This document shows, one piece after another, positions 50,101 to 62,935 of a DNA stretch of 64,000 bases. This stretch comes from Phoebastria nigripes. Its lineage: Eukaryota > Chordata > Aves > Procellariiformes > Diomedeidae. The stretch lies in NCBI GenBank assembly GCA_035582835.1, contig JAYKAV010002791.1, positions 707,692 through 771,691 on the forward strand, read 5' to 3'. How positions within the stretch are numbered: the stretch's first letter is position 1; each line of letters begins with the position of its first letter. The notes below the pieces were generated by a model. That model made no database searches. It had not been told where the DNA came from and saw only the letters and a list, made by a program, of their open reading frames with translations. Both the position numbers and the translations under genes were made by a program.

Positions 50101-53100
50101 ATAACAGATTGCCCTTCAGCTGTAAGGCATGAGCCAGTATTCACTGAAGTAAAGAAAGCTCCTGGCAGTGTTACTGGACAGCACAGATAAGGCCATATGA
50201 GAAAAAGCGTGATTTTGAGCTATNCATGACTGAAGCACTCAGAAATACTGGGGTGTATTCATGTCCTGTTTTTTTCCCATTAAAAAAAAAAAAAAAGATC
50301 AAATAGGCAAAGAAAGCAGTGACACGTTTCTTGCTCAGGCAGGAATAGGCTGCAGTCCTAACACGAGGCCATCTGCTTGAGGGAGATATTTTTTATTCAT
50401 AGTTAAGCTCAAAGCAAGGGGAGAATGTCACAGTATCCAATCCCTGGCACACACTTTCCTCATTCAGGATTTTGTGATGCTCTGTTGAATTTCTTCTACA
50501 TAAAAGCTGTTTGCTGCCCTGTGCAAAGATGCTTATTTCGGAGGTGTGCCCCTAGACACACATTTAGATCCACCTCTCAGGATCCCGTGAGTGCAGGATG
50601 CCCACATACATTATGCAGCCCATTCAAAAGGAATCTGAGGACACACAACTGCAGGGTCACTGTTATGAGCATTATTAATGCAGATCAGCAGCCTGTACAT
50701 GTTGCTTATGTGAGGAATTGTCCCCCAAAAAGAAGCGTAAGCGCCTGTATCCAATGGATGTTCCTGGGAAAGTATAAAGACTCATAACTTTCAGCTCAAC
50801 TAGAAGAAGTGGGACCATAGTTATTCGTTGCAAAATAACACCCCATCTACGATTTTGAACAACCCCTCCCCAGTCTGTGAGCCGATCTTACGATTCCCAG
50901 GGGCCCAAGTCAATTTTTGCCTGCCAGCACCGGCAGGATTATTCCCCTCCTTCACACGCTCAGCTGGCTCCTGCCAGACAGAAGGAACTTGTGTCTGCCA
51001 CCCTGAAACCTCTGCTGTTGTTCTTGTTGCCAGCTGAGACAAGAAAAGCCCAGCTGCCTCAAGGCACAGCTCTATGTGTGCGCCTGCGAGCAACTTTCCC
51101 GGCTACCCCCGGCTGACGTTGCATTACTCTGGTGCCAGAGCAAGTGCCCGGCCGCTGCCCTCAGCCCTGTGCTCGCCAAGGCAGCGCAGAGTCGCGGCTA
51201 ACGTCCCCATAGGATAAGCTCTTATTTTTCACTCCCACGGGTTGACCTACATACCAACACAAGCACTGTATTATTTTTCTCTTCTTTCTACAGTGCTGTC
51301 AGCCTTATCTCTGCTGGAAATCAGCAATAGATGAAAGAGGAAATTGGTGTTTTCCCTCATGTTTTCACATAATTACTAATATTACAAGACCCATATATTT
51401 TTGTATCACTCTTCCAGATAGCTTCTCTCTTGAATCANGTCCAGATAGATCTTCTCCACTTCAGCTGAAGTTCAGGACGGGGTTTGCATTCAGCAGTGAA
51501 AATGCCCTCATGGGGCTGAGTCCCACCTGCAGTAGTTACACCAGTGACCTTCCTCCTCCCAAAGGGAATCTAAAGCCCCAGCCACGGGTCCAGCCCTGTT
51601 CCACACTCTCAGCACCAATGGGGGGATGGAAAGTGCCCTCAGATGGCATGAAGCTAAAAGGGGTGACTGCAGGCACTTTAGGGGATCGGGTTAGAGGAAG
51701 AACATACACATTTAGCGGGGTGGATTTCAATAGTGCCAAGCAGGGTGCAGTACCTTTCCAGAGGACACAGCGTATCTGCAAATTATTTGGCAGCACTGGA
51801 AGAAAAAAAATAGGAAAATTGTGGTGGGCCAGCTACTGAATGTGTATCAACAACATCTAATTGTTGCTGAAAGAAGTTTGTTTGAGAAGATACACATCAA
51901 AACATCATATAAGCAAACATCTGAGGGAATTCGCTCTGTTCTGGCATCAGTGCTGAGGACCCAGCTGGAGCAGCTTTTCTAGTTGAAGGTACCACACCAT
52001 AAGGTGACAGCTTCTGGTACAAGCTATAAATGCAGGAAATTGCCAGCTACGAGGGTAGGCTGAAAGAAGCAGATGTTGTCATCTCTCTTTTAGCAGCCTC
52101 CTTTTAGAGGGAAGGCTGGCTCAAAGGGACTAACAAACAGTTGTTCTCCAAGTCCAAAGGAAAGTGGGGGAAAAAAAAAAAACCCACACTAAACTCAGTT
52201 TCCTTTTGCAGCAGTTTTAAACAGGTCAGCAGTAGGCAAGCACTGAGCACCCACCTATCTGGCCTTACGTGGGGGGTATTCCCAGGTCAGGCCAGACAAG
52301 CCCAGGAGAAGCGGGTTCATCTTTCCTCTCCCTGCCCCATTCTGAAGGGGTAGGGGCCATCGGGGAAGAGGCAGAGTAGCTAGCGGGGATCTTGAATGCC
52401 TTAGGACTGCCACAGCATTAGCTGCCAAAATTAATCTGCTGCTTCCCTGCTATGCTGCACGATGTACCAAAATCGTAACAAGGCAGGCTTTGACAAGAAA
52501 TATCCCATTTACCTGGCCACAAGGGCAACACTCACTCTGCAAGAGCCATACTACAGATGCCAAAAATTCCTTTAATAACAGTAGATGTTATCTTTTTCAT
52601 AGTACAAGCCAGAACTGGGCTTGGATAATAGTGCATTAAGGTTAATATACATAAGCTGGTAAGGAAAACAAAAAGAGTGCAAGAAAGTATGTAAGAGGGT
52701 TTGATTTTCAAATCTGAAGTTTAGCTTAGAGCTGGAAAGTGCCAGATGACAGTGGAAATTCTCCAGAAACATTTCCCCCTTTGGAAAAGAAAATTAATTT
52801 TTTCCCCTACTTCAGAAGCCATTAAAATATTTCCCGTACTGTTTACCTACATCATCTCCTTTTTCAGCTTGACTCTATCGGGGATTTCCATTACTTTCAG
52901 CAGTCAGCACTTTTTAGTACTTCTAAATGCACTGTATAGCATAATAAATATGATGCTGGACAAGAGCAGAACTCAGATCAACTGCTTCAAGACTCAAATA
53001 CCTTAGTGATCATTCTTTCCATGACATGATTAAGTTACTCACTGCACAATTGATTTTTCCCTCGTCTTTCTTCAGTAGGCTCTATTGCCTCTAACTCAGA

Positions 53101-55621
53101 GAGGTGGAAAAAGCGTCTCTAAGAGGAAGACAGGAATTGGGAAGAGAGATGTGAGATTTAAGTTGCACCATCNCCTGTGGTACACTGTTGTAGCTATGTG
53201 CTTCTTTAATGGGAATAGCTATCTGGTGAAGTTGTCGCAGGGGCAGCTTACAGATCTACCAATTATCAAAATAATTCTGTTCATTTTAGTAGTTTCCCCC
53301 CAAAAGTTTATGATCTACTTATTCACCCCAGTCTAGAGAAGTGTTGCCTCCATTGCTTACTTTGGGCACCATGAGACATACTCTAAACTCATCTGGCTCA
53401 CCACCAAGCCTGAAGCTTGCATGCACTTCTACAGCCTTTGGCAAATCAAAGTCTTTCCAATTAACTGAATTTTTTTGGCTTCCCCACTGATAGTGGCAGC
53501 ATTTGCACAAAGCATGGGAGGTTTCTCCCCAGCAGAGGCTGCTGTTTGTCTGCATTCTTGTCTTCCAACNTGAGCAATTTTTAGATTTCTCCTCTGCTGA
53601 GCAAAACAGCACAAATACCAGGGTGCTCTCATACATAACTCATTTCTGTTACAGCATCTGACAGTCAGGCCATCGGGCTGCACTGGAAGAAACACTTGTG
53701 TTGGCTGAGTGCGATCCAGAAGCAGTTTAGGAACAGGCTTGGCCATAATGCTGCCTCCCAGCTCCACCTTCCCCGACCCTGACTAGGTACCTGCAGCAGA
53801 GAAGAGTTACTGATTCAGCTCTCTTTGCTGCTTCCATTTTTAAGGTAACATTCAGAAAGCAATCAGTCTTCTGAGATGCTTATGATGAGTGGAGGTAAGA
53901 TTTAAAATTTAGCAGAGTCTCCATCCGTTAAGACAGTCAATGTAAAAATAAACTGGTTTGAGCTGAATGCAATGTAAGCAACTTGTAGACAAACTGTAAT
54001 TAGCTCCAACTGACTGATTTAAATGAATATAACAGAAAAATTCCATGGATTCCATGGTAATATCCCATGGATACATACTGCCTATACATTCATGTGCCAT
54101 TTAGGACACAAACTAAATATGCTGAACCCAAATTTTTGTCTGTTCTGTGAAGAAAGCCAGGGTTCTCAGCCCACTAAACCAAACATAAAAATAAATCCCA
54201 CTCATCCTGTTACAGATTTGCCTTAAAAGGTTATTTAGGGGTCTTTATTTGTCTGTTGGCTTTTCACCTGCAAAGGCTCAGGCNCCCCATGTCTAGGACA
54301 AGGCAGCAGAGGGAGCAGGCATTCGCTGCAGAGTGTTGAGAAGAATTCAAGTTCTCCAGGTATCACACTAAAAATAAATTTTCTTGGTCTTTCACTTCTC
54401 CTGCCCTCCTCAAGAAGAGCTCATAGTACTAGGTTTATTGCAATTAAAGAATGACTGAGACACACTAGGACATTTTTTCAAAGAAAAAACCAACTTTTTA
54501 AAAAACTCTACTTTTTTTTCCTATTTGAGTAATATGATTTTTCCCCTTGACATTTAAGTAAGGATATGTATTTAAACTTTCATATTCTGGAAGGTGTTTT
54601 ACAACACACCCTGTGCATGAAAAAAAGACATTTTCTGTTCAATATACTCTAAGCCAAAAGAAGCAGTGATTTTTTAGTTATTCCTCCAAATACAATGCTA
54701 GGTGATGTCAAAGAGAGTTTTTCAAGGTCTCTNATCAGAGTTGCTGTTGCTAACTATAGAGCTTAGTGATGAATATATCAAAATCTACAAATGAGCATAA
54801 TAGTTTCCTTTGATAACTGTCCTACCGCCAGATTTGGTTCAAAGAAGGGAAGAGGGAAGGGAGCAGAAAAGAGGCAGGTAGCCAGGCAGCCCCACAATGC
54901 TTGTGTGAGCTTCATTTCTCTATAGGGTTTCCAGAAGAGCAACTCAAATTTCCCATCCTCACCACCAAGCATCCTTTGATTTTAGACAAAATTGTATCAT
55001 TGCAATTCCTCCTTACACTTGCAAAGATGAAATACCAGCTGGAACAAAGGACTAAATCTAGCCTTATTTCTCAGAAGGACAAACCCCTGTGGAGGTATAA
55101 GCCGCAGGGACTACGCAGACATTTGCCCTGTGCTTAGGATCGCTTACCTCTCCCCAGCCCGCAGGTGAGACCACCACAGACGCNCACCACAGCAGCAGCA
55201 GCAGCGGTTTAAGCACACCCCACAAACACACCTTCAGTGAATTTGCCCAAGCACAGAAGGAAGCCACAGAGGATGATCTAGCTCAACTCCAAGAAGACAG
55301 AAGTCACCTCTACCACACCCATGTATTGATTTGCTCCTGCTGGCTGGGCTTGCTCCTCTCTTATCACACCCAGCCAAATGAATCAGCCACTTCCACCTGG
55401 GCTTGCCTGTTGCTATTGATCCTAGTGCAATCCCCATGTTAAGGAAAAAACCCTGTTCCTCCAGCCCAGCTCACAGCTTGGTTCCAGCTGTGCTTTGGCA
55501 CAGGCCAATGGTTGTGTGCTCCAGGAAAGGGAACCGGTGGTGGAGGTGTGATGGGAAAATGTCAACAACAACGCTGTGATTTTAAGACATTTAACTAATG
55601 TTTAAAAAGATCTCTTTAAAG

Positions 55622-56605
55622 TCATAGAATCATAGAATAGTTTGGGTTGGAAGGGACCTTTCAAGGTCATCTAGTCCAACCCCCCTGCTGTGGGCAGGGA
55701 CATCTTCAACTAGATCAGGTTGCTCAGAGCCCTGTCCAACCTGACCTTGAATGTTTCCAGGGATGGACCCCTAAATAACCTTCCAGTCCTGCCTCTGAGC
55801 AGTACAAAGGGTTTCTGTTTTGCTCCCCTGGAAGTGCCTGCATACACCATGCCTCCACACTCATCCCAAAGCCTTTAGAAATCAGAACAATACCACCTTC
55901 GTACCCCATTTAGCCAGNAGCAGGCATGCTGCATGCCCTTTCTAAGTTTAAGCCAGTCACCCAGCCAAAGAGCAGAGCCACCTGCCAGCTCTCCTGAGTA
56001 CCCCTATGCAGGTCTCTCTGAACAGCAGCACAACCATCTGGTCTATCAGCTACTCCTCACAATTTTGTGTTGTCCAAAGGCTTGTTGAGGGTGCATGCTG
56101 TCCCATCATCCAGGTCATTAATGAAGATATTAAACAATATTGACTCTGTCATTGACTCTAGAGGTACTCCACTAGTGCCTGGCCACCATCACAACCCTTC
56201 TGAGCCTGAGAGTTCAGATGGTTTTCAGTCCACCTCACTGTCTGCTTATGTAGCCCATATTTCATCAGTTTGTTTGTGATGATGTTATGGTAGTCAGGGT
56301 CGACAGTCTTTCTAAAGTCAAGATAAACAACATCCACTGCTCTCCCCTCATCCACCAAGCCAGTCAGTTCACCATAGACCATGAGGTTGGTCAAGCAGGA
56401 TTTCATTTTCATAAATCCATATTGGCCACTCCCAATCATGTTCTTGTCCTTAATGTTTGGAAATTGTTTCCAGGATTACCCACTCCATCCCCTTCCCAGG
56501 AACTGAGATGAGGCTGATGAGCCTGGAGTTCCCCAGATCCTTTCTTGCCCTTCTTGTAGCTAGGACTGACATTTGCTTTCTTCCAGTCCTCAGGAACCTG
56601 TTGCC
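55622..56605 (-). mobile_element. CR1 non-LTR retrotransposon fragment, RT region and 3' end
   Basis: CR1 is the dominant avian LINE. Its 3' end is visible as reverse-complement TCATAGAATCATAGAATAG at 55622, followed by GTTTGGGTTGGAAGGGACC and ATCTAGTCCAACCCCC. The element therefore reads on the - strand and ends at 55622. Farther in, the - strand encodes reverse-transcriptase pieces. At about 56520-56600 there is a segment like [17 protein letters not shown], and at 56158-56439 one containing GRAVDVVYLDFRKTVD, where functional copies usually have YLDFSKAFD. It then reads NKLMKYGL. Changed catalytic-region residues, frame breaks and a shortened middle show a dead, truncated copy. It is joined directly to an oppositely oriented CR1 piece at about 56605. 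Confidence 0.93.
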
Positions 56606-56730
56606 AGCAGGTTGAGGGAGGTGATCCTTCCCCTCCATTCAGCACTGGTGAGACCACATCTGCAGTACTGTGCCCAGTTCTGGGCTCCTCAGTAGAAGAG
56701 AAACATGGGACCTGTCCACCTTGGCAGACT
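56606..56730 (+). mobile_element. CR1 fragment in opposite orientation (late ORF2 region)
   Basis: The + strand here reads GTTGAGGGAGGTGATCCTTC, then CACTGGTGAGACCACATCTG and CAGTACTGTGCCCAGTTCTG. This is sense-strand CR1 sequence from the later part of ORF2, downstream of the reverse-transcriptase core. It abuts the - strand CR1 at about 56600-56611 with no unique sequence between them. The open frame at 56436-56738 on - crosses the junction and is therefore chimeric and meaningless. Confidence 0.8.
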
Positions 56731-59700
56731 GTCCGCAATGTCCTAGATCTGAGCCCCCAGCAAGCAGGTCAGGTTGGCAGCGGGGGGTCTACTAGAAAGA
56801 GAAATCCATGTTCTTAAGCTACAGTAACTTGTTTGTGTAGCAAGCACAGGTTAATAAAGTGAAAAAAAATGGAGGATTGATTTGTGGTTAGCAACACCTA
56901 TGTTAGAGCCAATTCTCACCCTTTTCCCATTTACCTGAACCTCTGCAGTATATGAACCTTCCCAGCCTGAGCAACTGCAGTCAGATAGCTGCCCAAGTTT
57001 TCCTTTATTTCTATCTAGACAAACCTGTCACCTTAAGGCACCTCCACATGAATGGAATAAGAACAGAAATGTGTTTTCATGCTGTTAGAGCATTTTATAT
57101 ACTACCGGTTTTTCTTCATCCCTTCATCACAAGCCATTTTGCCTGCTGCTTGTGTGTTTTCCATCATTTGGAGAGAAGCCCAAGTACACTGAACAATAAA
57201 AAAGCACAATGTAAAACTCCAGAGGGTGGTGTGATCAGGGAAATTATTTTTCAAAAATTGAAGGAGAGCATGCTTTCTTCAGCATTTAAAAGCTTAGAAG
57301 ATTCATGTTTCTTCACAGTATTTTGGCAGACGATGGCTATACTATTATTAAATTCCTTAGTTTTCTGGAACAGAATAGAGCACTGAGTAGCAGTGAACAC
57401 AACGGTATTGATGCAGTAGCATACAAGTGGATGTGTGTCAAGAGGCATTGCTTTTGATCTGTTCTTTGCTACAAAGGATGACGGGGAATTGTTCTCCCAA
57501 AAGCACTTTGCACAGGAAATCAGGATGTGGCCGTAACAGATATTAACCCCCCAGGAGAAGGTTAAAGAGGAATTCAAGTACGGTAAATTGCAATGGCTGG
57601 ACAGTATTCATTTGAGGCGTCTGATAGCTAGAGTAGGTGTCTGGAGATCGTAACACAACTACATCCATCCCTGTGCAAAGCCCTAATTTCTACTCGAGCT
57701 CTGACTTATGGGTCTTAAAGAGGTTTCTGGAAAAGAAAGCAGGTGCTCTCAGGCTTCTAGAGGTATTTAGCAAACACACAGGCATGGCATGGCATGGCTG
57801 TATACTTAGATTTGTACCTTATTTTATGTTCATTAAGTGCTAAGTAAATGTTCTTGTGAACTACAATTCAGCTGATATTTAAGCCTACTGAAAAGGCTTT
57901 ATTCTACCTGTAGTCATAACTTTATCAACTGAAAAGCAATTTGTTCTGTTAAATGGCCCAACAAGAGCCCATCAACTTTTGCCACGTTGTCGAGCCACTT
58001 GGCAGTGCTCTCCTTTTTGAGAAAAGTATAGGGACCGTATTGCAAGCAATACTGAGCAATCCTGCAACTTTTGCTTTCGTATTGCCTCTCTGCACTCTCT
58101 CATGACTCTCATATTATCATCGTCATGCTCTCAGGAAGTTGAAATGTCAGGGCTAATTAATTAAGACGGTTTGTCTTCTCTTATTAATCCCTTAAGTACT
58201 GAGAACCCATTCCCCTTTAATCAGAAGCAGCTGTGACCAACATCGCACCAGAGACGGAAAACCAACATTTTACTCCGAGGCGCTTCCTACGACTACCTTT
58301 CTGAAACAATAATGAAAGTAACTGTTGCTGTGATTCCAGTAATAACGTTAAAATGTGTCACTACTATTTCACTTCCCGAAACTCCATCCAAATGATTTGT
58401 GAATGTATCTGTGACAGCTGATCATGCACAATGTTGCTCATGAAATTGCTGCTTTCCGCATATGAAGATACTTTCTGAGTCTTTACTTTTGACTCTACCT
58501 AGATGCCGGAAATTCACTGAAGAACCGAGCCCTTGCCTTTTAACTGTATCAGCATTGCTACTCTCTCTCTTTTTTTTTTTACTGAAGTGCCTCTTTTGTT
58601 AGATCTTTGTTTGGCTTTCTAATGCATATATCAAATAAAGCAGCCTGTTTTCCATAAGGAGATTATAATTCAGTTGTACTTATTTCCTAAAGGGAGATAG
58701 TATAGGAAAAAAATTAAGTATTTAGTATTTGCATACCAGTTCAACACATTAATTTTTTTGAATTTAAATAGATTGGGCTTGTTTATAAAATGACCATTTA
58801 AAAAAACACTCCTATCTAAACTACATTCCTATTATTGAAATAGTTTTGATCATTGAATTGACTTGTTCTAAGCTTGCTATTTACTGCAAATATCCATCAT
58901 GAACTAGAATCTGAGAGTTGGTTGGAGCCTGTAGAAACGTGCTGTGGGTAGTGACTAGCACCTTTCTTTACGTTAACCATGGTCTAGAGGTTCACCAGCT
59001 CCGCAGCCAGAGCATTTTTTACATGCCTGACTCCCAAGCGCTGGGCTACAACTGATTTTCTGAATCCTCTTCCAAATTTTTTCAAGCTTTCGACAATTTC
59101 TTCAAAGTGGATTCACCTCCCGGGGTAGGAGTACGCAAGCTCCTGTGCGTATGAGTTACGGCGGAAGAGACGCTGGGTCAACTCCACGTGAAGTTTATTC
59201 CACACGATTTCAGAGCAAGACAAACGGCGCTTTGCTAATGAGAGCAGGACAGAGCCTGAAATGAATCTCTAAGACAATTCTTGATACAGCCGATTAACAC
59301 CTTTTAGTTCAGTCTCCCTGACAAACATGGTACGCAATACAGTTTTTACTATATTTGTATAAATACACTGAAATCACAGAATCCTTAAAAAAATTACAAA
59401 AAAATACATTTTGATGAAGTACCTTTTTTTTTTTCCCCACAGGCATTCTGGTTAGTAAAAAGAACTATTTGCTAACACAATCCACATCTGCTGCATAGTA
59501 GAAGTTATGACCAACAGAACATGATGTTATGATTTAAAAGTGTATGTTGTTTTATGTTTGATTTACTAGTCACACCTTGAAATGAGCTATGAATGGGTTT
59601 ACAGCCGTCCTCTGCCCACGCACACAAACACTCCTCCTTTAAATCTGAATTATTGCCTTCTGCAACAGCCATGGAAAGGCATGCCTCATTCAATCCAGAA

Positions 59701-60949
59701 AAGCAGGCTNCAGTCTATTTTAACTTCTGTTGTCGCCGTAACAACTCCATTTGAAACAACAGGAAGAGAGGTAAACAGACTTTGCAAGTTGTGTTTATCA
59801 GATAAACTTACTTGCTGTTCATTTTATCCATTCCTCAGGAATTTTAAAATTTCCAGTTAGTTATTTTCAGGTAATAAAAGGTATTCTTTCCAGTAGACTA
59901 ACACAGTTATTTATCATTATTCGCAGTGTTGTTGCTGTAGTATCCTTAGCATGTGTGATGCTTTGCAGGCATAAAGATGACTTGGTTCTTATTCCCAGCA
60001 GACAACAGTTTATGGTCTGAGGCTGGGATATGCAACGGGTACGCAGGGCTCTGCTCCTGCAGAGCCTCCCTGATTTTTGAGACAAATTCTGTTCAGGAGA
60101 TGCAATCTCTCCAGGCATTGAATATTGCTTGAATTTATAACAATACATGAGAAATCATTCTGCTGGAGAGGGAAGAAGAAGAAGAAAGGAAACTACTATT
60201 TTTATTACAGCCACTCTGCTTTTCTGGTTATTCACTTGCTAAACTCTATGAGCTCTATTCCACCAGCTTGGTTTTCTTCTTCAAAGGCGTCTGAAAACCA
60301 GCAGAAGCTAGAGAAAATTACATCAGGACAAGGACATGGCTCTCCATGTCTCCTCTTAAGTAAAATAATTCCCATTTCCTCTCTCACCTTCCCAGTAGCC
60401 AAGAGGCAACACCAGAGCTACAGCCACTGTCCTTGAGACATTGAACCAATGATGCACTTGCTTCCTATGTATAAAAGATCTTTCGTTTGTAATCCAGGAA
60501 GGAGGGGAGGTTTTTTGCATATTTTCAGCATGGTCAAATGAGTTTGTTAAGCGATTTTTTTAGTCCTAACCACTGAAAATCGTGTAGCAGCATCCTTCCT
60601 CTGACTGGCGTGTTTTATCCACAGGGATCATTTTATCTGGAATGGGAGTAAAACGTCACCTCTTACACAGAGCTTGAAACTGCTGCCAGGAGCAATGAAG
60701 CCTTCACCCACCGATCTGCGAGTCTCTCACCATTGCGTTACCTACCTGGCTTGGTAATCAACTACTTGGAACAGCTTTTGTAAAACCTGCAAAAACGTAT
60801 AGAATTGTTTTATTTACAAAATCTGGCTGTGTTGTAATCCAAAAGGAAGGTAAGCATTTCAGACATATGATCCTCACTCGTAGCCACGTTGTTGTAACAG
60901 CACTTGTTAACATTTTTGTCTCCATCATTACAACATTTCCACTCATTTG
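56731..60949. other. Intergenic region between LIN28B and BVES (distal part)
   Basis: No gene is supported. The stretch contains a short (GGCAT)n run near 57783 and a T run near 58572-58580. There is a mildly CpG-richer patch around 59100-59240 without other promoter signs. The 144-codon + frame at 56952-57386 shows no domain. Part of this interval could belong to a long BVES 3'UTR isoform on the - strand, which the sequence alone cannot settle. Confidence 0.6.
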
Positions 60950-61033
60950 GAAGTTGACCCTGCTCTGAGCAGGAGGCTGGATCAGATGACCTGCAGAGGT
61001 CTCAACCTAAGTAAGTCTATATTCCTATAATTT
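60950..61033 (+). mobile_element. Short CR1 3'-end fragment
   Basis: The + strand reads TGACCCTGCTCTGAGCAGGA, then GGCTGGATCAGATGACCTGC and AGAGGTCTCAACCTAAG, ending near TATTCCTATAA. This is the terminal part of CR1 in sense orientation. Its tail is a degraded version of the usual ATTCTATG repeat. Only about 80 bases remain, so it is a severely 5'-truncated copy. Confidence 0.85.
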
Positions 61034-62719
61034 ATCCTACTGAAATGTTCTGCAAGTATTCTTCTTTTTATTAAAAGGAACAGGACATCAGAAAACTCAA
61101 AACAAGTTTACAGCTTTACACCAAGCAGTTGCTGGAGTTATGAGGATACCTATTTCTCCTTTGGTATGCATTTTATTGCATAGAGAATGTTTCCTGTTTT
61201 TCTAATATATTCAGTTTTCTTGTTGTCTGCTGTATTTTTGTTCATGGTGTAATCTGTTCAGTTGCTAGTATTTGACAGTCAGCTACTAAAAATGTGGTAT
61301 AATTTTAAGTATGCATTCATGTTTTAGTTGCTATAGCACAGTTGTACCCCAGTAGACTCACAACTGATCTTACCTATCATTTTGGCTTACCAAACCAGTG
61401 GTTTTAAAAGCTGTTCCAACTAACACTTGTGCATAAGTTACAACAGCTGCAGGAGGACTTCCTATTTTCTACCTATGAAGACTTTCATAACATTAAATCA
61501 GATTTAGATGATAAACTACATCGACTCCAACAGAAGCCAATGTGTTCTCTTTTGCATATGTGTGGCATAAAGATATTTTACATCTATTAACACAAATTAG
61601 TAAGTATGTCTCACCTCAGTGTGACATTTTTAAAAATGCAAAACTGACCGAACCACAAGACATATTGATGCAATATTAAACACTGGATTTAAATTCACAG
61701 AAGCAGGAACGCTGACGAGGCAGGTCAAACTTCCAGTTGTTTAACTGCACATTTTGAGATTGCGTGAGCTTTTGATGAGGGAATAAATGGGTTACATAAC
61801 TCAGGTGCAGGCTGATTCAAGGATGCTTTGTCAGGGTAAATTTTAGAAATAAACCGGAATGACACAAACCAGCAAAACCCAGACTCTGACACCTCTGACT
61901 GCTTGAGAGTTTACGCCAAACTTCTATTATTGTATGCAGCAGAGTTTTGTGCAATTCAATAAATGGAATAGTACCTGTTTTCTGTTATGTTTAGTCAAAA
62001 TATACTATTTGTGGCATAACAAATTTCAAGAATTGTCAAAGCACAGAAGGACAGCTACCGTCTACGTGTCTCCACATATCACAGACAGGACTGCTACAAG
62101 TGCCGCTTACAAAGGCTTCCCAATGCCTCCCATTACGAGACTGTGCTTTACTGTACTTGCAGCTACCCAGTTTTGAGGTTTGAACTGAATTTCCTACATC
62201 AAGTGTCATTTGTACCTCACCTACTGCTGTGTGGAAAGGTTAATACAGAACAGCTCAATCACTCCATGGATAAGACCAAAGGAAAGTGTAGACTTCAGTG
62301 TAATACAGTTACCTAAAGAAGAAAAAGTTAAGGTTGGAAAGGCAACATTAAATTTAAATATTTGGCCAAGAAAAATTGAAGTAATTATTACAATTGTAGA
62401 GTCAAGCAGTCAGGTTGGGAAATGCCAGAATTGGAGGCAAATATCTACCAAAAGGTGCAGAAGAGCGTGTGTACTATTTCACATGAGACTCCCACAACAG
62501 TGATGGTAGCCAACAGCAACACGGCTTTGGAACAGTTTCAAAATCTCCCACTGAAAAGCACTAAGATACAGGCTTCTAAGAAACTTACAGAAATGAAACT
62601 GGGGATATTCTTCACCAAATAAGCCTCTAGAAATTTCAGGCTAGTCAGCCACTTAATACTAAATGTATGATGGCAAGAGTCAAAGTAGAAATAAAGCAAA
62701 TACCTATGTCCAGAAAACA
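61034..62719. other. Region downstream of the BVES proximal poly(A) site
   Basis: No protein-coding gene is supported. The + strand frames at 61934-62176, 62210-62503 and 62422-62622 overlap one another and have no recognisable domain. This interval may be transcribed on the - strand as a longer BVES 3'UTR if the proximal poly(A) signals are bypassed. Confidence 0.55.
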
Positions 62720-62935
62720 AACAAAAAAACCCCATAGGAGTTAGGGTTTTATTTATTTTATTTTATTTAGACGTAAAATAAAATATGACATTTCCATCTA
62801 GAAGCCACTGACATATGCTGTGGTAAATTCAAACACAGAGAGTTGGTTTTAGCTTTCAGATTCCTCCCAAATTCAGCTTCTTCCTCTTGCACTGGAGCCT
62901 TGTACAAGCTCTGATACGCCTGAGGACACATCTGT
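62720..62935 (-). other. BVES: BVES 3'UTR, proximal form
   Basis: Sequence from the BVES stop to the first strong poly(A) site, roughly 200 bases on the - strand. The end is inferred from the signal cluster described separately. Longer isoforms running toward lower coordinates are possible, since vertebrate BVES transcripts can have longer 3'UTRs. Confidence 0.6.
62748..62768 (-). terminator. BVES proximal poly(A) signal cluster
   Basis: On the - strand at least four AATAAA hexamers overlap in a repeated AATAAAATAAA pattern (+ strand TTTATT at 62748, 62752, 62757 and onward), 170-190 bases after the BVES stop. The - strand then becomes strongly G/T-rich (GGGGTTTTTTTGTTTGTTTT at about 62713-62732), a good downstream element for cleavage and polyadenylation. 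Confidence 0.7.

Larger units (their letters stand above)
41271..55621. other. Intergenic region between convergent LIN28B and BVES (proximal part)
   Basis: No gene is supported here. Open frames are short, overlap on both strands and show no family I recognise. The only structures I can name are poly(T) tracts near 44.1 kb, a probable old CR1 near 43.8 kb, A-rich tracts at 42041-42055 and 50281-50295, and a short CAG run at 55191-55205. An unannotated non-coding RNA cannot be excluded. Confidence 0.7.

Noticed and set aside
56436..56738. 100-codon - strand frame with [12 protein letters not shown]
   Set aside because: It is a CR1 reverse-transcriptase remnant running across the inverted junction, not a host gene. 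It is covered by the mobile-element entries.
56952..57386. 144-codon + frame after the CR1 cluster
   Set aside because: Not CR1-encoded and not like any family I know. It is overlapped by a - frame at 57251-57577.
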